A DNA stretch of 64,000 bases from the NCBI GenBank assembly GCA_963706875.1, contig CAVPNW010000022.1, forward strand, positions 22,727 to 86,726, in the 5' to 3' direction. The translations under genes and the position numbers were made by a program. Source of the stretch: Prado023 sp963706875 (GTDB lineage Bacteria > Actinomycetota > Actinomycetes > S36-B12 > CAIYMF01). Under the pieces are notes generated by a model. The model saw only the letters and a program-made list of their open reading frames with translations. It was not told the origin of the DNA and did no database searches. Positions 28,053 through 37,242 of the stretch are shown piece by piece (within the stretch, counting starts at the first letter, position 1; each line of letters starts with the position of its first letter).

Positions 28053-29402
28053 TCAGTGGGCTGTCGCCCGCGGGGTCACCTGCGGCTGAGGGGGCTCCAG
28101 ATTGGGCACGGGAGTAGCGAGTGAGCGAGGACGTGGGCGGATGAGCACCGCGACCGCCACGCAGCAGATCAGTGCCAGCTCCAGCAGGGGATTCAGGTAG
28201 GTCGACAGGGTCGCCCCATCCGTCCCGATCGGGATGCCCTTGGGGGCCATGAGCAGCCCGAGCAGGATCGCGTACGCCAGCCCCGCGAGGTCGCTGTCCC
28301 GTCCGCGCTGGAAGATCAACAGGATGGGTGCGAAGAAGAGCGTCAGGGTGTACCCCCCCACAAGCGGGGGCAACAGGGTCACAGAGCAGGCGAGCAGGAT
28401 CGTCGCCTCAAGGGTGGTGACGCGTCGACCCAGCAGCACGAGCGCGACTAGAGCGAGGCCGATCATGGTGGCGACGACCGAGTAGTGATCTCCCGCCGCC
28501 TTGGCGAGGGCCGACAGGGCGCCCAGGTCGCCTTGTTCCACAGCGGAGAACAGGCCGGCCAGCGATTGGCTCGAGGACACGAGGCGATCCTCGCCGGCAC
28601 CGCCACGGGCTTCACCGGTCGCGGCGATGAGCCACGCTGTGTTCTGGATGAATCCGCCCCTCCACGCCGCCAGCGGGATGGTGACTGTGACGACGAAGAC
28701 GCCGACCGCCACGGCAGCAGCCGACCACTTGCGCTGCCTGACAAGGAGGAGGACGAACACCAGCGGGTAGCCCTTGGCGGCCGCCGCGAGTCCAATCAGG
28801 ACCGCGGACAACCAGTAGCGGCGTCGCTCAACGAGCAGGACAGCGACGATCACCAACGCCGAGATGAACCCTTGCAGGTTGCCCCGGTCGAGTGTGCTGA
28901 GCATCGGGTAGGTCAGGACTACCCCTGCGACGGCGAGCAGCACCCGGTCGGCCACGGGACGATTGCGCAAGGCGTAGAGGGCCGGGGCGAAAAGGACCAC
29001 GAGGGACGCGAGCAGGAAGACAAACAGGGACACGTGGTACGGAAGCCAGGTGAAGGGGCTCACAAGGATGTGAGCAAACGGGAGGTAGCTGCTGACTGAT
29101 GCGTCAGTCCCCGGTGAATAGGGGGATGGCCGGTTCGACTGTTGCCAAGGAAGTAGGTAGTCGCCGAAGAAGTGCACTCCCACGGACTGGTCCTGCCACA
29201 GGTCCTCGCGGACGAAGGGCGCGTCCTGCGGGTCGAAGGACACCGCAGTGGGGAAGTCGAAGCCTTTGAGGTAGAACGCGCCGACGTAAGCGGCGGCGAA
29301 GAAGACAGCAAAGCCAGTCACGGCCGTCGCCGCATATGCCGTTCCGGCGTCGACACTCCGCAGGCGCCTATGCACCCGGTCTCGTGTCACGTCCCACGGC
29401 AT
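28053..29402 (-). CDS. Multi-pass membrane mannosyltransferase-like protein (GT87/DUF2029 type)
   Basis: A 449-residue protein with about ten membrane helices and an extracytoplasmic first loop holding FDPQDAPFVREDLW. The central motif TLDRGNLQGFISALVIVAVL resembles the conserved RGN/GQ segment of GT87 polyprenyl-phosphate-mannose-dependent alpha-mannosyltransferases, and LAAAAKGYPLVFVLLLVRQRKW matches the K-x-x-P-x-L motif after it. Family members add sugars outside the membrane to lipid-linked glycans. The frame is intact from ATG 29402. It faces rfbG on the same strand, 74 bases downstream of it. Confidence 0.78.
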   Translation of the reverse strand: MPWDVTRDRVHRRLRSVDAGTAYAATAVTGFAVFFAAAYVGAFYLKGFDFPTAVSFDPQDAPFVREDLWQDQSVGVHFFGDYLLPWQQSNRPSPYSPGTDASVSSYLPFAHILVSPFTWLPYHVSLFVFLLASLVVLFAPALYALRNRPVADRVLLAVAGVVLTYPMLSTLDRGNLQGFISALVIVAVLLVERRRYWLSAVLIGLAAAAKGYPLVFVLLLVRQRKWSAAAVAVGVFVVTVTIPLAAWRGGFIQNTAWLIAATGEARGGAGEDRLVSSSQSLAGLFSAVEQGDLGALSALAKAAGDHYSVVATMIGLALVALVLLGRRVTTLEATILLACSVTLLPPLVGGYTLTLFFAPILLIFQRGRDSDLAGLAYAILLGLLMAPKGIPIGTDGATLSTYLNPLLELALICCVAVAVLIRPRPRSLATPVPNLEPPQPQVTPRATAH

Positions 29403-29476
29403 CCGGTCTCACCCTTCAGCGAGGGACAACGTCAACACCCGGCTCAGCCTGTCGCTCTCGGGCCGGTATATCGCTA

Positions 29477-30454
29477 TCAGGCGAGCAGGTGGCGGTACCA
29501 CTCAGCCGTTCGGCGAAGGCCCTCGTCCAGCATGACCGACGTGGTCCACCCGAGTGGGTCCCGCGCCTTGGAGGAGTCGAGGTACTGGTCGTGGATCTCG
29601 CCCTGGGCCTGGCCGAGGACCACCGGCTCGACCTGCACCCCAACGGTGGCGAGGCAGATGGCGTCGTAGATCGCGCGCACCGTGAGCGGTGACTCGTCGG
29701 AGAAGTTGAACGCCTCGCCGGCCATCGCCGGATCCGCCAGTGCTTCGGCGAGCCGGAGGTAGGCGGTGACGACGTCGTCGACGTGCAGGTAGTCGCGCAG
29801 GAAGGTGCCATCGCTGCGGAGGACGGGCTGCTGGCCCTGCAGCAGCGAGCGGATCGTGCCGGGGACGATGCGCGACCAGTTCAGGTCGCCGCCCCCATAG
29901 ATGTTGCCGCAACGGGCGATCGCGACCGGGACCCCGTAGGTCGTCGCGAAGGACTGGGAGATCAGGTCGGTGCAGGACTTCGAGACGTCGTAGGGCCCCT
30001 CACCGCGCAGCGGCATGTCCTCGGTGTAGGGCAGGACCGGGCTCGTGCCGTAGGCCTTGTCGCTTGAGGCCACGACGACGGCCCGGACGATGCCGGGGTG
30101 CCGCCGGGCGACCTCAAGCACGTGCCACGTGCCCTGGACGTTGGCGGCCAGGGTCGGCACCGGCGCATGGCGAGCCGAACCCACGATGGTCTGCGCGCCC
30201 AGGTGGAAGATCGTGTCGCACTCGTCGGCGACCACGGCGCGCTCGACGGCGTCGTAGTCCTCGAGCGCGCCGTTGACGACGCTGAGCCGGTCGATCGTGC
30301 CGCTGCGCAGGAGCTCCGACTGGGGGTCCATGTCGCGCACGAGCGCGACCACGTGGGCGCCGTCGTCGACCAGTTGACGGGTGAGCCACGAGCCGACGAT
30401 GCCGGTGGCCCCGGTGACCATCACCCGTCGGCCAGCCCAGGGCTGCACGCTCAT
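29477..30454 (-). CDS. rfbG: CDP-glucose 4,6-dehydratase-like extended SDR
   Basis: Expected to convert CDP-glucose to CDP-4-keto-6-deoxyglucose. NAD-binding VMVTGATGIVGSWL is followed by VVVASSDKAYG and the catalytic GPYDVSKSCTDLI (Tyr/Lys). RCGNIYGGGDLNWSRIVPGTI then matches the RfbG-type loop better than RmlB. Length is 325 residues from ATG 30454, which overlaps the rfbF stop by 4 bases; an ATG at 30460 is possible. The frame is intact. The order rfbH-rfbF-rfbG on one strand fixes the pathway. Without it this could be read as a generic epimerase/dehydratase. Confidence 0.8.
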   Translation of the reverse strand: MSVQPWAGRRVMVTGATGIVGSWLTRQLVDDGAHVVALVRDMDPQSELLRSGTIDRLSVVNGALEDYDAVERAVVADECDTIFHLGAQTIVGSARHAPVPTLAANVQGTWHVLEVARRHPGIVRAVVVASSDKAYGTSPVLPYTEDMPLRGEGPYDVSKSCTDLISQSFATTYGVPVAIARCGNIYGGGDLNWSRIVPGTIRSLLQGQQPVLRSDGTFLRDYLHVDDVVTAYLRLAEALADPAMAGEAFNFSDESPLTVRAIYDAICLATVGVQVEPVVLGQAQGEIHDQYLDSSKARDPLGWTTSVMLDEGLRRTAEWYRHLLA

Positions 30455-31225
30455 GACCACACCCTCCAGGGGGCGACGCCGTCATCCCAGAGCTGGTTGA
30501 GCATCTGGGACTCGCGGTAGGTGTCCATCGGCTGCCAGAAGCCGGAGTGCCGGTAGGCGACCAGCTGTCGGTCAGCGGCGAGCCGCGCGAGGGGCTCCTC
30601 CTCGAGGACGCAGTCGTCGTCGAGGTAGCCCATGACCTCGGGCTCGAAGACGAAGAAGCCCGCGTTGACCCAGCCCTCGACCTGGGGCTTCTCCCGGAAG
30701 CTGCTCGACGACGCCGTCGCCCGAGACGTCCATGACTCCGAAACGGCTGAGCGGCTGGACGGTGGTCACCGTGGCGAGCTTGCCGGCGGCGCGGTGGGAG
30801 GCCAGGAGGGCGGTGATGTCGACGTCGGCGAGCCCGTCGCCGTACGTGCAGAGGAAGGGCTCGCCGTCGAGGTACCTCTCCACCCGCTTCACCCGGCCGC
30901 CCGTGTTCGTCGAGTCGCCGGTGAAGGCGATGGTGACCCTCCAGGTGGACTCCTCGTGGGCGCCGTGGAACTCGATGCCCTGACCCTTGCCGAGGGTGAC
31001 GGTGACGTCGTTGTTGCGCGCCTCGTAGTTGAGGAAGTAGTCCTTGATCACGTCGGACTTGTACCCCGTGCACACGATGAACTCGTTGAGCCCGTGGTGG
31101 GCGAAGTTCTTCATGATGTGCCAGAGGACTGGCCGTCCCCCGATCTCGACCATCGGCTTCGGCCGGAACTCGGTCTCCTCGCGCATCCGGGTCCCCAGAC
31201 CGCCCGCCAGCAGCACGACCTTCAT
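30451..31225 (-). CDS. rfbF: Glucose-1-phosphate cytidylyltransferase (frameshifted)
   Basis: Makes CDP-glucose from CTP and glucose 1-phosphate, the first step to CDP-3,6-dideoxyhexoses. It starts MKVVLLAGGLGTRMREET with the family-specific EFRPKPMVEIGGRP, then EFIVCTGYKSDVIKDYFLNY and CTYGDGLADVD; the end has SGFWQPMDTYRESQML. A frame change near 30700 splits VVEQLPGE from EGWVNAGFFVFEPEVMGYL. Total length of about 258 residues is normal. It sits 11 bases after rfbH and overlaps rfbG. Confidence 0.9.
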
Positions 31226-31236
31226 CTGTCTCCCCC

Positions 31237-32580
31237 TCAGCTGTCCCGAACGCTCGGGTCGCGGACGAACGCGCGCACCGAGTCGATCACGTACGCCAGC
31301 ATCTCGTCGGTCAAACCGGGCCAGACGCCCAGCCAGAAGGTGCCTGTGGTCACCAGGTCGGCGTTGGTGAGGTCGCCGACGACGCGGTGCTCGATGGACC
31401 GGTAGGCGGGCTGGCGAAGCAGGTTGCCGCCGAACAGTTGCCGGGTGCCGATCCGCCGGCGGTCCAGGAACTGGACCAGGGAGTGCCGGTCGAAGTCGGC
31501 CTCTGGCCGGACGGTCAGCGCGAAGCCGAACCAGCTCGGCTCGGAGTTCGGGGTGGCGCGCGGCATCACGAACACGTCCTCGAGGTCCCCGAGGCCGTCG
31601 AGCAGGGTCTGCCAGTTCCGATTGCGGCGCGCGACGAATCCGTCGAGCTTGTCCAGCTGGGTCAGGCCGACCGAGGCCTGCATGTCGGTGGCCTTGAGGT
31701 TGTAGCCGATGTGGGAGTACGTGTACTTGTGGTCGTACCCGAAGGGCAGCGCGCCCAGCTGGTGGCCGAACCGCTTCTGGCAGGTGTCGTCCTTGCCCGG
31801 CGCGCACCAGCAGTCGCGGCCCCAGTCGCGGAAGCTCTCGGCGATCTTCTTCAGGCTCGGCCGCTTGAGCAGGACCGCCCCGCCCTCGCCGGTGGTGATG
31901 TGGTGGGCCGGGTAGAAACTGAGGGTCGCCAGGTCGCCGAAGGTGCCGGTGTTGACACCGCCGTAGCGGGCGCCGAGCGCGTCGCAGTTGTCCTCCAGCA
32001 GCCACAGGCCGTGCCGGTCGCACAGCTCGCGGACGGCGGCGACATCAAATGGATTGCCCAGCGTGTGGGCCATGAAGACCGCTCGAGTCCGCGGCGAGAC
32101 CGCGTCCTCCAGCCGGTCGACGAGGGCGTCGTACGTGCCGAGCTCGATATCGACGAAGACGGGCACCAGGCCGTTCTGGATGATCGGGTTGACGGTCGTG
32201 GGGAACCCGGCCGCGACGGTGATCACCTCGTCGCCGGGGCGCAGCGCCCGCTTGAGCAGCTTGGGGCTGGTCAGGGTGGTCAGGGCCAGCAGGTTGGCGC
32301 TGGAGCCCGAGTTGACCATGAGCGCGTGCCGGACGCCGACTCGACGGGCGAGTCGGCGCTCGAAGGCCTCGGCGAAGCGGCCGGTGGTCAGCCACATGTC
32401 GAGGGAGGAGTCGACCAGGCTGACCAGGTCGTCGGCGTCGAGCACCTTGCCGGACACCGGCACCGGGGAGACGCCCGGTTCGAAGGCGGTCTCCGGGAAG
32501 GCCAGCTTCTGGTACTGCGCGGAGAGCGACAGGATCTCGGCTCGGAGCGCCCGGGCCTCCGCGCTGTCCTGGTCGGTCAC
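31237..32580 (-). CDS. rfbH: CDP-4-keto-6-deoxyglucose 3-dehydrase (E1)
   Basis: A PMP- and [2Fe-2S]-dependent enzyme that removes the C3 hydroxyl of CDP-4-keto-6-deoxyglucose. The aminotransferase fold is clear (HALMVNSGSSANLLAL, EDNCDALGARYGG). The PLP-anchoring lysine is replaced by histidine in YPAHHITTGEGGAV, the hallmark of RfbH/AscC. The cysteine cluster DCWCAPGKDDTCQKRF supplies iron-sulfur ligands. It has 447 residues and an intact frame from GTG 32580, with AGGAG upstream. The partner reductase E3 (DdhD/AscD type) is not in the window. The gene is divergent from rmlA across 170 bases. Confidence 0.93.
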   Translation of the reverse strand: MTDQDSAEARALRAEILSLSAQYQKLAFPETAFEPGVSPVPVSGKVLDADDLVSLVDSSLDMWLTTGRFAEAFERRLARRVGVRHALMVNSGSSANLLALTTLTSPKLLKRALRPGDEVITVAAGFPTTVNPIIQNGLVPVFVDIELGTYDALVDRLEDAVSPRTRAVFMAHTLGNPFDVAAVRELCDRHGLWLLEDNCDALGARYGGVNTGTFGDLATLSFYPAHHITTGEGGAVLLKRPSLKKIAESFRDWGRDCWCAPGKDDTCQKRFGHQLGALPFGYDHKYTYSHIGYNLKATDMQASVGLTQLDKLDGFVARRNRNWQTLLDGLGDLEDVFVMPRATPNSEPSWFGFALTVRPEADFDRHSLVQFLDRRRIGTRQLFGGNLLRQPAYRSIEHRVVGDLTNADLVTTGTFWLGVWPGLTDEMLAYVIDSVRAFVRDPSVRDS

Positions 32581-32750
32581 TCTCGGCTCCTGCCGGGTCG
32601 TTGCGAAGTCGGCCGCCCAGATCGAGTCGACGGTCTGGCCCTTGAGGGGGCCCGCATTGGCTGCCAACCTATCCGGGGCGGGGCGTGGCCAGACGCTACG
32701 CGGCGGCACAGGGAGATGGGATGCCCGCGCTAGACCGATACCCTTCACGG

Positions 32751-33818
32751 GTGAAGGCACTCGTGCTTGTCCGGGCGGGGCCGGGACGCGTTTGCGCCCG
32801 ATCACCCACACCTCGGCCAAGCAATTGGTCCCCGTGGCGAACAAGCCGGTGCTCTTCTACGGCCTGGAGTCGATCCGGGATGCGGGAATCACCGACGTCG
32901 GCGTCATCGTCGGCGACACCGCTGCCGAGATCGAGGCGGCACTGGGCGACGGGTCCGATCTGGGGATCAGCGTCACCTACATCCAGCAGGACGCCCCGCT
33001 CGGCCTCGCGCACTGCGTCCTGATCGCCCGCGACTTCCTCGGTGACGACGACTTCATCATGTATCTCGGTGACAACTTCCTGATCGGCGGCATCACCGAA
33101 TTCGTCCGCGAGTTCGAGGGCGGCGGGGCCGAGGCGCAGATCCTGCTCACCCACGTGCCGAACCCGTCATCCTTCGGGATCGCCGTGCTCGACGATGCCG
33201 GCCAGGTCGTCCGCCTGGTGGAGAAGCCGAAGGACCCGCCCAGCGACCTGGCCCTCGTCGGCGTCTACATGTTCACCCCCGCGATCCACGAGGCGGTCGC
33301 ATCGATCAAACCGTCCGCCCGCGGCGAGCTGGAGATCACCGAGGCCATCCAATGGCTGATCGACCAGGACCGTCCGGTGCGCAGTCACCTGGTGACCGGC
33401 TACTGGAAGGACACCGGCCGGCTCGAGGACATGCTCGAGTGCAACCGCAAGGTGCTCGAGGGCATGGAGCCGGATATCCGCGGAACGGTGGATGACGACG
33501 AGCCGGATCATCGGCCGGGTCGTCATCGAGGAAGGCGCGGTCATCGAGCGCTCCACGGTCCGCGGGCCGGCGATCATCGGCCGCGACACCCGGATCATCG
33601 ACACCTACGTCGGCCCGTTCACCTCGATCTACCACTCGTGCGTGCTCGAGGACACGGAGGTCGAGTACTCGATCATCCTGGAGAGCAGCACGATCCGCGG
33701 GGTCGGCCGCATCGAGGACTCGCTCATCGGCAAGGAGGTCGAGGTCACCCCCTCGACCGCCCAGCCGCGGGCCCACCGGCTCATGCTCGGCGACCACTCC
33801 AAGGTGTCGCTCGCCTGA
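32751..33818 (+). CDS. rmlA: Glucose-1-phosphate thymidylyltransferase, long form (frameshifted)
   Basis: First step of dTDP-L-rhamnose synthesis. The N-terminus reads ALVL, then (after a break near 32770) AGTRLRPITHTSAKQLVP, the nucleotide-binding loop. MYLGDNFLIGGI, SSFGIAVLDDAG and GYWKDTGRLEDMLECNR follow. A C-terminal left-handed beta-helix (IIGRVVIEEGAVIERSTVRG onward), read in another frame after about 33490, marks the long form of about 355 residues. GTG 32751 has TACCCT 6 bases upstream (32739-32744), which could be the -10 box of a leaderless transcript. It forms an operon with rmlB and rmlD. Confidence 0.9.
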
Positions 33819-33856
33819 CGGCGGCTCGACCCCCAGGACAGAACAGCCCACACCAC

Positions 33857-34844
33857 ATGCGGATCTTCGTCACCGGCGCCGCCGGCTTCATCGGCTCGAA
33901 CTACGTGCGGACGCTGCTGTCCGGCGGATACCCCGGGTACGAGGAAGCCGAGGTCACCGTCTACGACAAGCTCACCTACGCGGGCAACCTCGCGAACCTG
34001 GAGCCGGTGGCCGACAATCCGCGCTACCGGTTCGTCCAGGGCGACATCTGCGACGGGTCGCTGCTCGACGAGGTGCTGCCGGGCCACGACGTGGTCGTGA
34101 ACTTCGCCGCCGAGACCCACGTTGACCGCTCGATCACCGGCGCGGCGGACTTCGTGATGACCAACGTGGTCGGCGCGCAGACGCTGTTCGACGCCTGCCT
34201 GCGCCACGCGATCCCGCGGGTCGTCCACATCGGCACCGACGAGGTCTACGGCTCGATCGACGAGGGCTCGTGGACGGAGGCATCGCCGCTGCAGCCCAAC
34301 TCGCCGTACTCGGCTGCCAAGGCCAGCGCCGAGCTGCTCGCCCGCGCGTACTTCGTCACGTACGGGATGAACATCTCGACCACGCGCTGCTCGAACAACT
34401 ACGGGCCCTACCAGTTCCCCGAGAAGGTCGTGCCGCTGTTCGTCACGAACCTGATGGACGGCAAGAACGTCCCGCTTTACGGCGACGGACTCAACGTCCG
34501 CGACTGGCTGCACGTCGACGACCACTGCCGCGGCATCCAGCTCGTGCTGGAGAAGGGCGAGGCGGGCGAGTCGTACAACATCGGCGGCGGCCGCGAGCTC
34601 AACAACAAGGAGCTCACCGGCGCGCTGCTTGAGGCCATGGGCGCCGGCTGGGACCGCGTGACGTACGTCGAGGACCGCAAGGGCCACGACCGCCGCTACT
34701 CCCTCGACGACTCGCGGCTGCGCGCGATGGGCTACGAGCCGCAGTGGACGTTCGAGGCCGGCCTGGCCCAGACCGTGCAGTGGTACCGCGACCACGAGTC
34801 CTGGTGGCGCCCGCTCAAGGACAAGTTGGCGATCGGCCCGATGA
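33857..34844 (+). CDS. rmlB: dTDP-glucose 4,6-dehydratase
   Basis: Second step of dTDP-rhamnose synthesis. NAD loop FVTGAAGFIGSNYV, NFAAETHVDRSI, catalytic GTDEVYGSI, YSAAKASAELL and RCSNNYGPYQFPEKVVPLF are all present, with HVDDHCRGIQL near the end. The frame is intact to WWRPLKDKLA but then runs without a stop into the rmlD start. A single-base error near 34820-34840 would bring TGA 34842-34844 into frame and create a 4-base ATGA overlap with rmlD, typical for this island. Start ATG 33857. About 329 residues. Confidence 0.93.
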
Positions 34845-35700
34845 CGCGGTGGCTGGTGACGCGGCGCCTGGGGCCAGGTGGGCAGCGACCTAGTCCGCAT
34901 CCTCGACCGGCGAGGAGGTCGTCGCGGTCGACCGCGACACCCTCGACATCACTGATGAGGCGGCGGTTCGGGCGATGGTCATGGCCGTCCGACCGCACCT
35001 GATCGATCAACGCCGCGGCCTTCACCGCGGTGGACGAGGCAGAGGCCGAGGAGGCTACCGCGATGCTCGTCAACGCGGCGGCGCCTGGCTGGCTGGCTGC
35101 CGCCGCGCACGAGATCGGCGCTCGCACGATCCAGATCTCGACCGACTACGTCTTCCCCGGCGACGCCACCGAGCCCTACGCCGAGGACGCGCCGACCGGG
35201 CCGGAGTCCGCCTACGGCCGCAGCAAGCTAGCCGGTGAGCGGGCGGTGCTGGGCGCGGACCCGATCGGCCTACGTGGTGCGCACCGCGCTGGGTCTACGG
35301 GGGGACGGGCAGCAACTTCGTCAAGACGATGGCGCTGTGGAGGCGCAGGGCGAAACGGTCTCGGTGGTCGACGACCAGCGTGGCTCGCCCACCTGGTCGC
35401 GAGCACCTGGCGCGGGGGCTGGTTGAGCTAGGCCGCTCGCAGGCCGCCCCGGGCGTCTACCACTGCACGGGTGCTGGCGAGACCACCTGGTATGGCTTCG
35501 CCCGGGCGATCTTCGAGGAGCTGGGCGCGGATCCGGCACGCGTACTGCCTACGACCACCGACGCGTTCCCGCGGCCGGCGCCGCGCCCGGCCTACTCCGT
35601 GCTTTCACACCGGCGCTGGATCGAGGCAGGGTTAACGCCGATGCCGCACTGGCGCGAGGCGCTGCACGGCTTCATGGCCGGGCTCCATTGCGCCGATTAG
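34841..35700 (+). CDS. rmlD: dTDP-4-dehydrorhamnose reductase (frameshifted)
   Basis: Last step of dTDP-L-rhamnose synthesis. MTRWLVTGA starts the NAD(P)-binding fold; later pieces are AAAFTAVDEAEAEE, VNAAAPGWLAAAAHEIGA, QISTDYVFPGDATEPYAED and the catalytic SAYGRSKLAGERAVL. After further breaks come GVYHCTGAGETTWYGFARAI and RPAYSVLSHRRW. Frame changes lie near 34870, 34920-35000, 35265 and 35300-35400. No 3,5-epimerase gene (rmlC) was found in the window, so that step must be encoded elsewhere or by a fused or unrelated enzyme. The gene is convergent with ubiA. Confidence 0.88.
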
Positions 35701-35709
35701 CCGGCATGC

Positions 35710-36591
35710 TCACGAGCCGATAGCCACCGCCAGCGCGAAGCACGCCAGCCACGCGGCCCCGAGAAGCTGAAGTACGCGGTCGCGAAGCACCACGTCCTCT
35801 GGCTCCCCCGCCGCGCCTTGGTCGATGTCCCTCGCGTAGCGCAGGATCGCCAGGACAAACGGCACGATCGACAGCACCGCGTAGACCGACTCCCGGGCCT
35901 CGTTGATGTCGAAGGCCCACAGGGCGTAAGCGGTGATCGCGATCGCCGCCGAGACGCTCCAGACGAAGCGAAGGTACGACGCCGAGTACTCGCGGAGCGA
36001 TGGCCGGGTCAAGCCCATCTCATCGCCCGACAGCTCGACGGCACGGTACTCCGAGTAGCGCTTGCCACTGACCATGAAGAGCGATCCGAAAGCCGCCACC
36101 AGCAGAAACCACTGGGAAGGCGCGATGTCGGATGCCGTGCCACCCGCTACAGCCCTCAACAGGAACCCCGAGGAAACGATCGCCAGGTCGATGACCGGCT
36201 CGTGCTTGAGCCAGAGCACGTAGGCGAGCGACAGGCCGGCGTACACGGCGATAGTCGTCACCAAGCCCACCGACGCCAGCCCCGCAACCACGAGCGACGT
36301 TCCGAGCAAGATGATCCCGGCGGCAACTGCCACCCGAGGACTCACCGCCCCCGAAGCGATCGGGCGGAGGCGTTTCGTCGGGTGATTGCGGTCGGCCTCG
36401 ACGTCGCGCACGTCGTTGAGGAAGTAGATCCCCGACGCGGCGCAGGAGAAGGCGACGAACGCCAACGCCGTGTTGAGGAGAACCTCAGGCTGGAGCAGCG
36501 TCCCGGAGGCCAGGGGCACCGCCGCGACCAGGATGTTCTTGACCCACTGCTTGGGCCTTGCCCCGCGGACGAGGTCCCTGATCGCCGTCAC
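35710..36591 (-). CDS. Decaprenyl-phosphate phosphoribosyltransferase (UbiA superfamily)
   Basis: Integral membrane prenyltransferase of 293 residues with about nine helices. The first Asp-rich motif NDVRDVEADRNHPTKRLRP and a later SGKRYSEYRA are characteristic of the Rv3806c group, which transfers 5-phosphoribose from PRPP to decaprenyl phosphate, the first committed step to decaprenylphosphoryl arabinose. The frame is intact. Start GTG 36591 overlaps the upstream PAP2 gene stop by 4 bases; a similar pair (Rv3806c-Rv3807c) exists in mycobacteria. The island may therefore use lipid-linked ribose or arabinose. Other DPA-pathway genes were not seen. Confidence 0.88.
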   Translation of the reverse strand: MTAIRDLVRGARPKQWVKNILVAAVPLASGTLLQPEVLLNTALAFVAFSCAASGIYFLNDVRDVEADRNHPTKRLRPIASGAVSPRVAVAAGIILLGTSLVVAGLASVGLVTTIAVYAGLSLAYVLWLKHEPVIDLAIVSSGFLLRAVAGGTASDIAPSQWFLLVAAFGSLFMVSGKRYSEYRAVELSGDEMGLTRPSLREYSASYLRFVWSVSAAIAITAYALWAFDINEARESVYAVLSIVPFVLAILRYARDIDQGAAGEPEDVVLRDRVLQLLGAAWLACFALAVAIGS

Positions 36592-37142
36592 GAGGCGGCC
36601 TGGCTGCCTTGGCGCGCGGCCAGGGCAGACTCGGCGACCAGGGCCGCCAGCGCACCCGCCACGCCGCCGACAAGAACATCAGATGGATAGTGCACCCCTG
36701 CGACAAGGCGAGCCCAGGCCATCGCCCCCCAAGCAGCTGATACGGCGGCGGCCACAGGGGCCCGATCAGGCCCGGCCGCGACCGCGACAAAGGCAGCGGT
36801 GTTTGCCGCGTGCGAACTGGGGAAGCCATAGCGCCCGGGCGTGTGCGAGCGGACAGCAACAAGCGGGCTTGCCGGTCTTGGCCGGCGGACGAGGCGCTTG
36901 GTCACGACGGTCGCCCCGTGGGCAGCCACGGCGGCGCCTGCCGCGGCGATCCAGCGATCGCGCCGGACGGGATCGAGCGCGGCGCCTACCGCTCCCACGG
37001 CGACCCATCCCGCCGCGTGCTCGGCGAATCGGGAGAGCGCGGCGGATGCCGCGACGGAGGGCGGGCCCGAGAATCGGCCCTGGACGGCAACGAGCAGTCG
37101 GAGATCGGTGGAGGGCCGATTCTCTTCTGGCAGAGCAAGCAC
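36588..37142 (-). CDS. PAP2-family phosphatase, probable decaprenyl-phosphoribose 5-phosphatase
   Basis: A 184-residue membrane phosphatase. The three PAP2 motifs are KRLVRRPRP, GFPSSHAANTAAF and ARLVAGVHYPSDVLVGG. Its coupling to the UbiA-type transferase suggests that it removes the 5-phosphate from decaprenyl-phosphoryl-5-phosphoribose. GTG 37142 was chosen; the frame extends upstream to 37280 through low-complexity sequence that overlaps the flippase promoter region. The frame is intact. The divergent flippase starts 101 bases away. Confidence 0.85.
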   Translation of the reverse strand: MLALPEENRPSTDLRLLVAVQGRFSGPPSVAASAALSRFAEHAAGWVAVGAVGAALDPVRRDRWIAAAGAAVAAHGATVVTKRLVRRPRPASPLVAVRSHTPGRYGFPSSHAANTAAFVAVAAGPDRAPVAAAVSAAWGAMAWARLVAGVHYPSDVLVGGVAGALAALVAESALAARQGSQAAS

Positions 37143-37242
37143 AAGGCCCCCGGATGAGCGGTGAGTCGGACGGCGGGCACCGGGCGCGTTCGGCTGCCCC
37201 TGCCGTAGCGTAGGGCAGGTCCAGGAGCCCTTGGGAAGGCTG

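Noticed and set aside
31988..35002. Single 1004-codon frame spanning antisense-rfbH, rmlA, rmlB and the rmlD start
   Set aside because: It is a chance concatenation created by frame errors and a missing stop. The three rml proteins are separate by homology and each has its own start.
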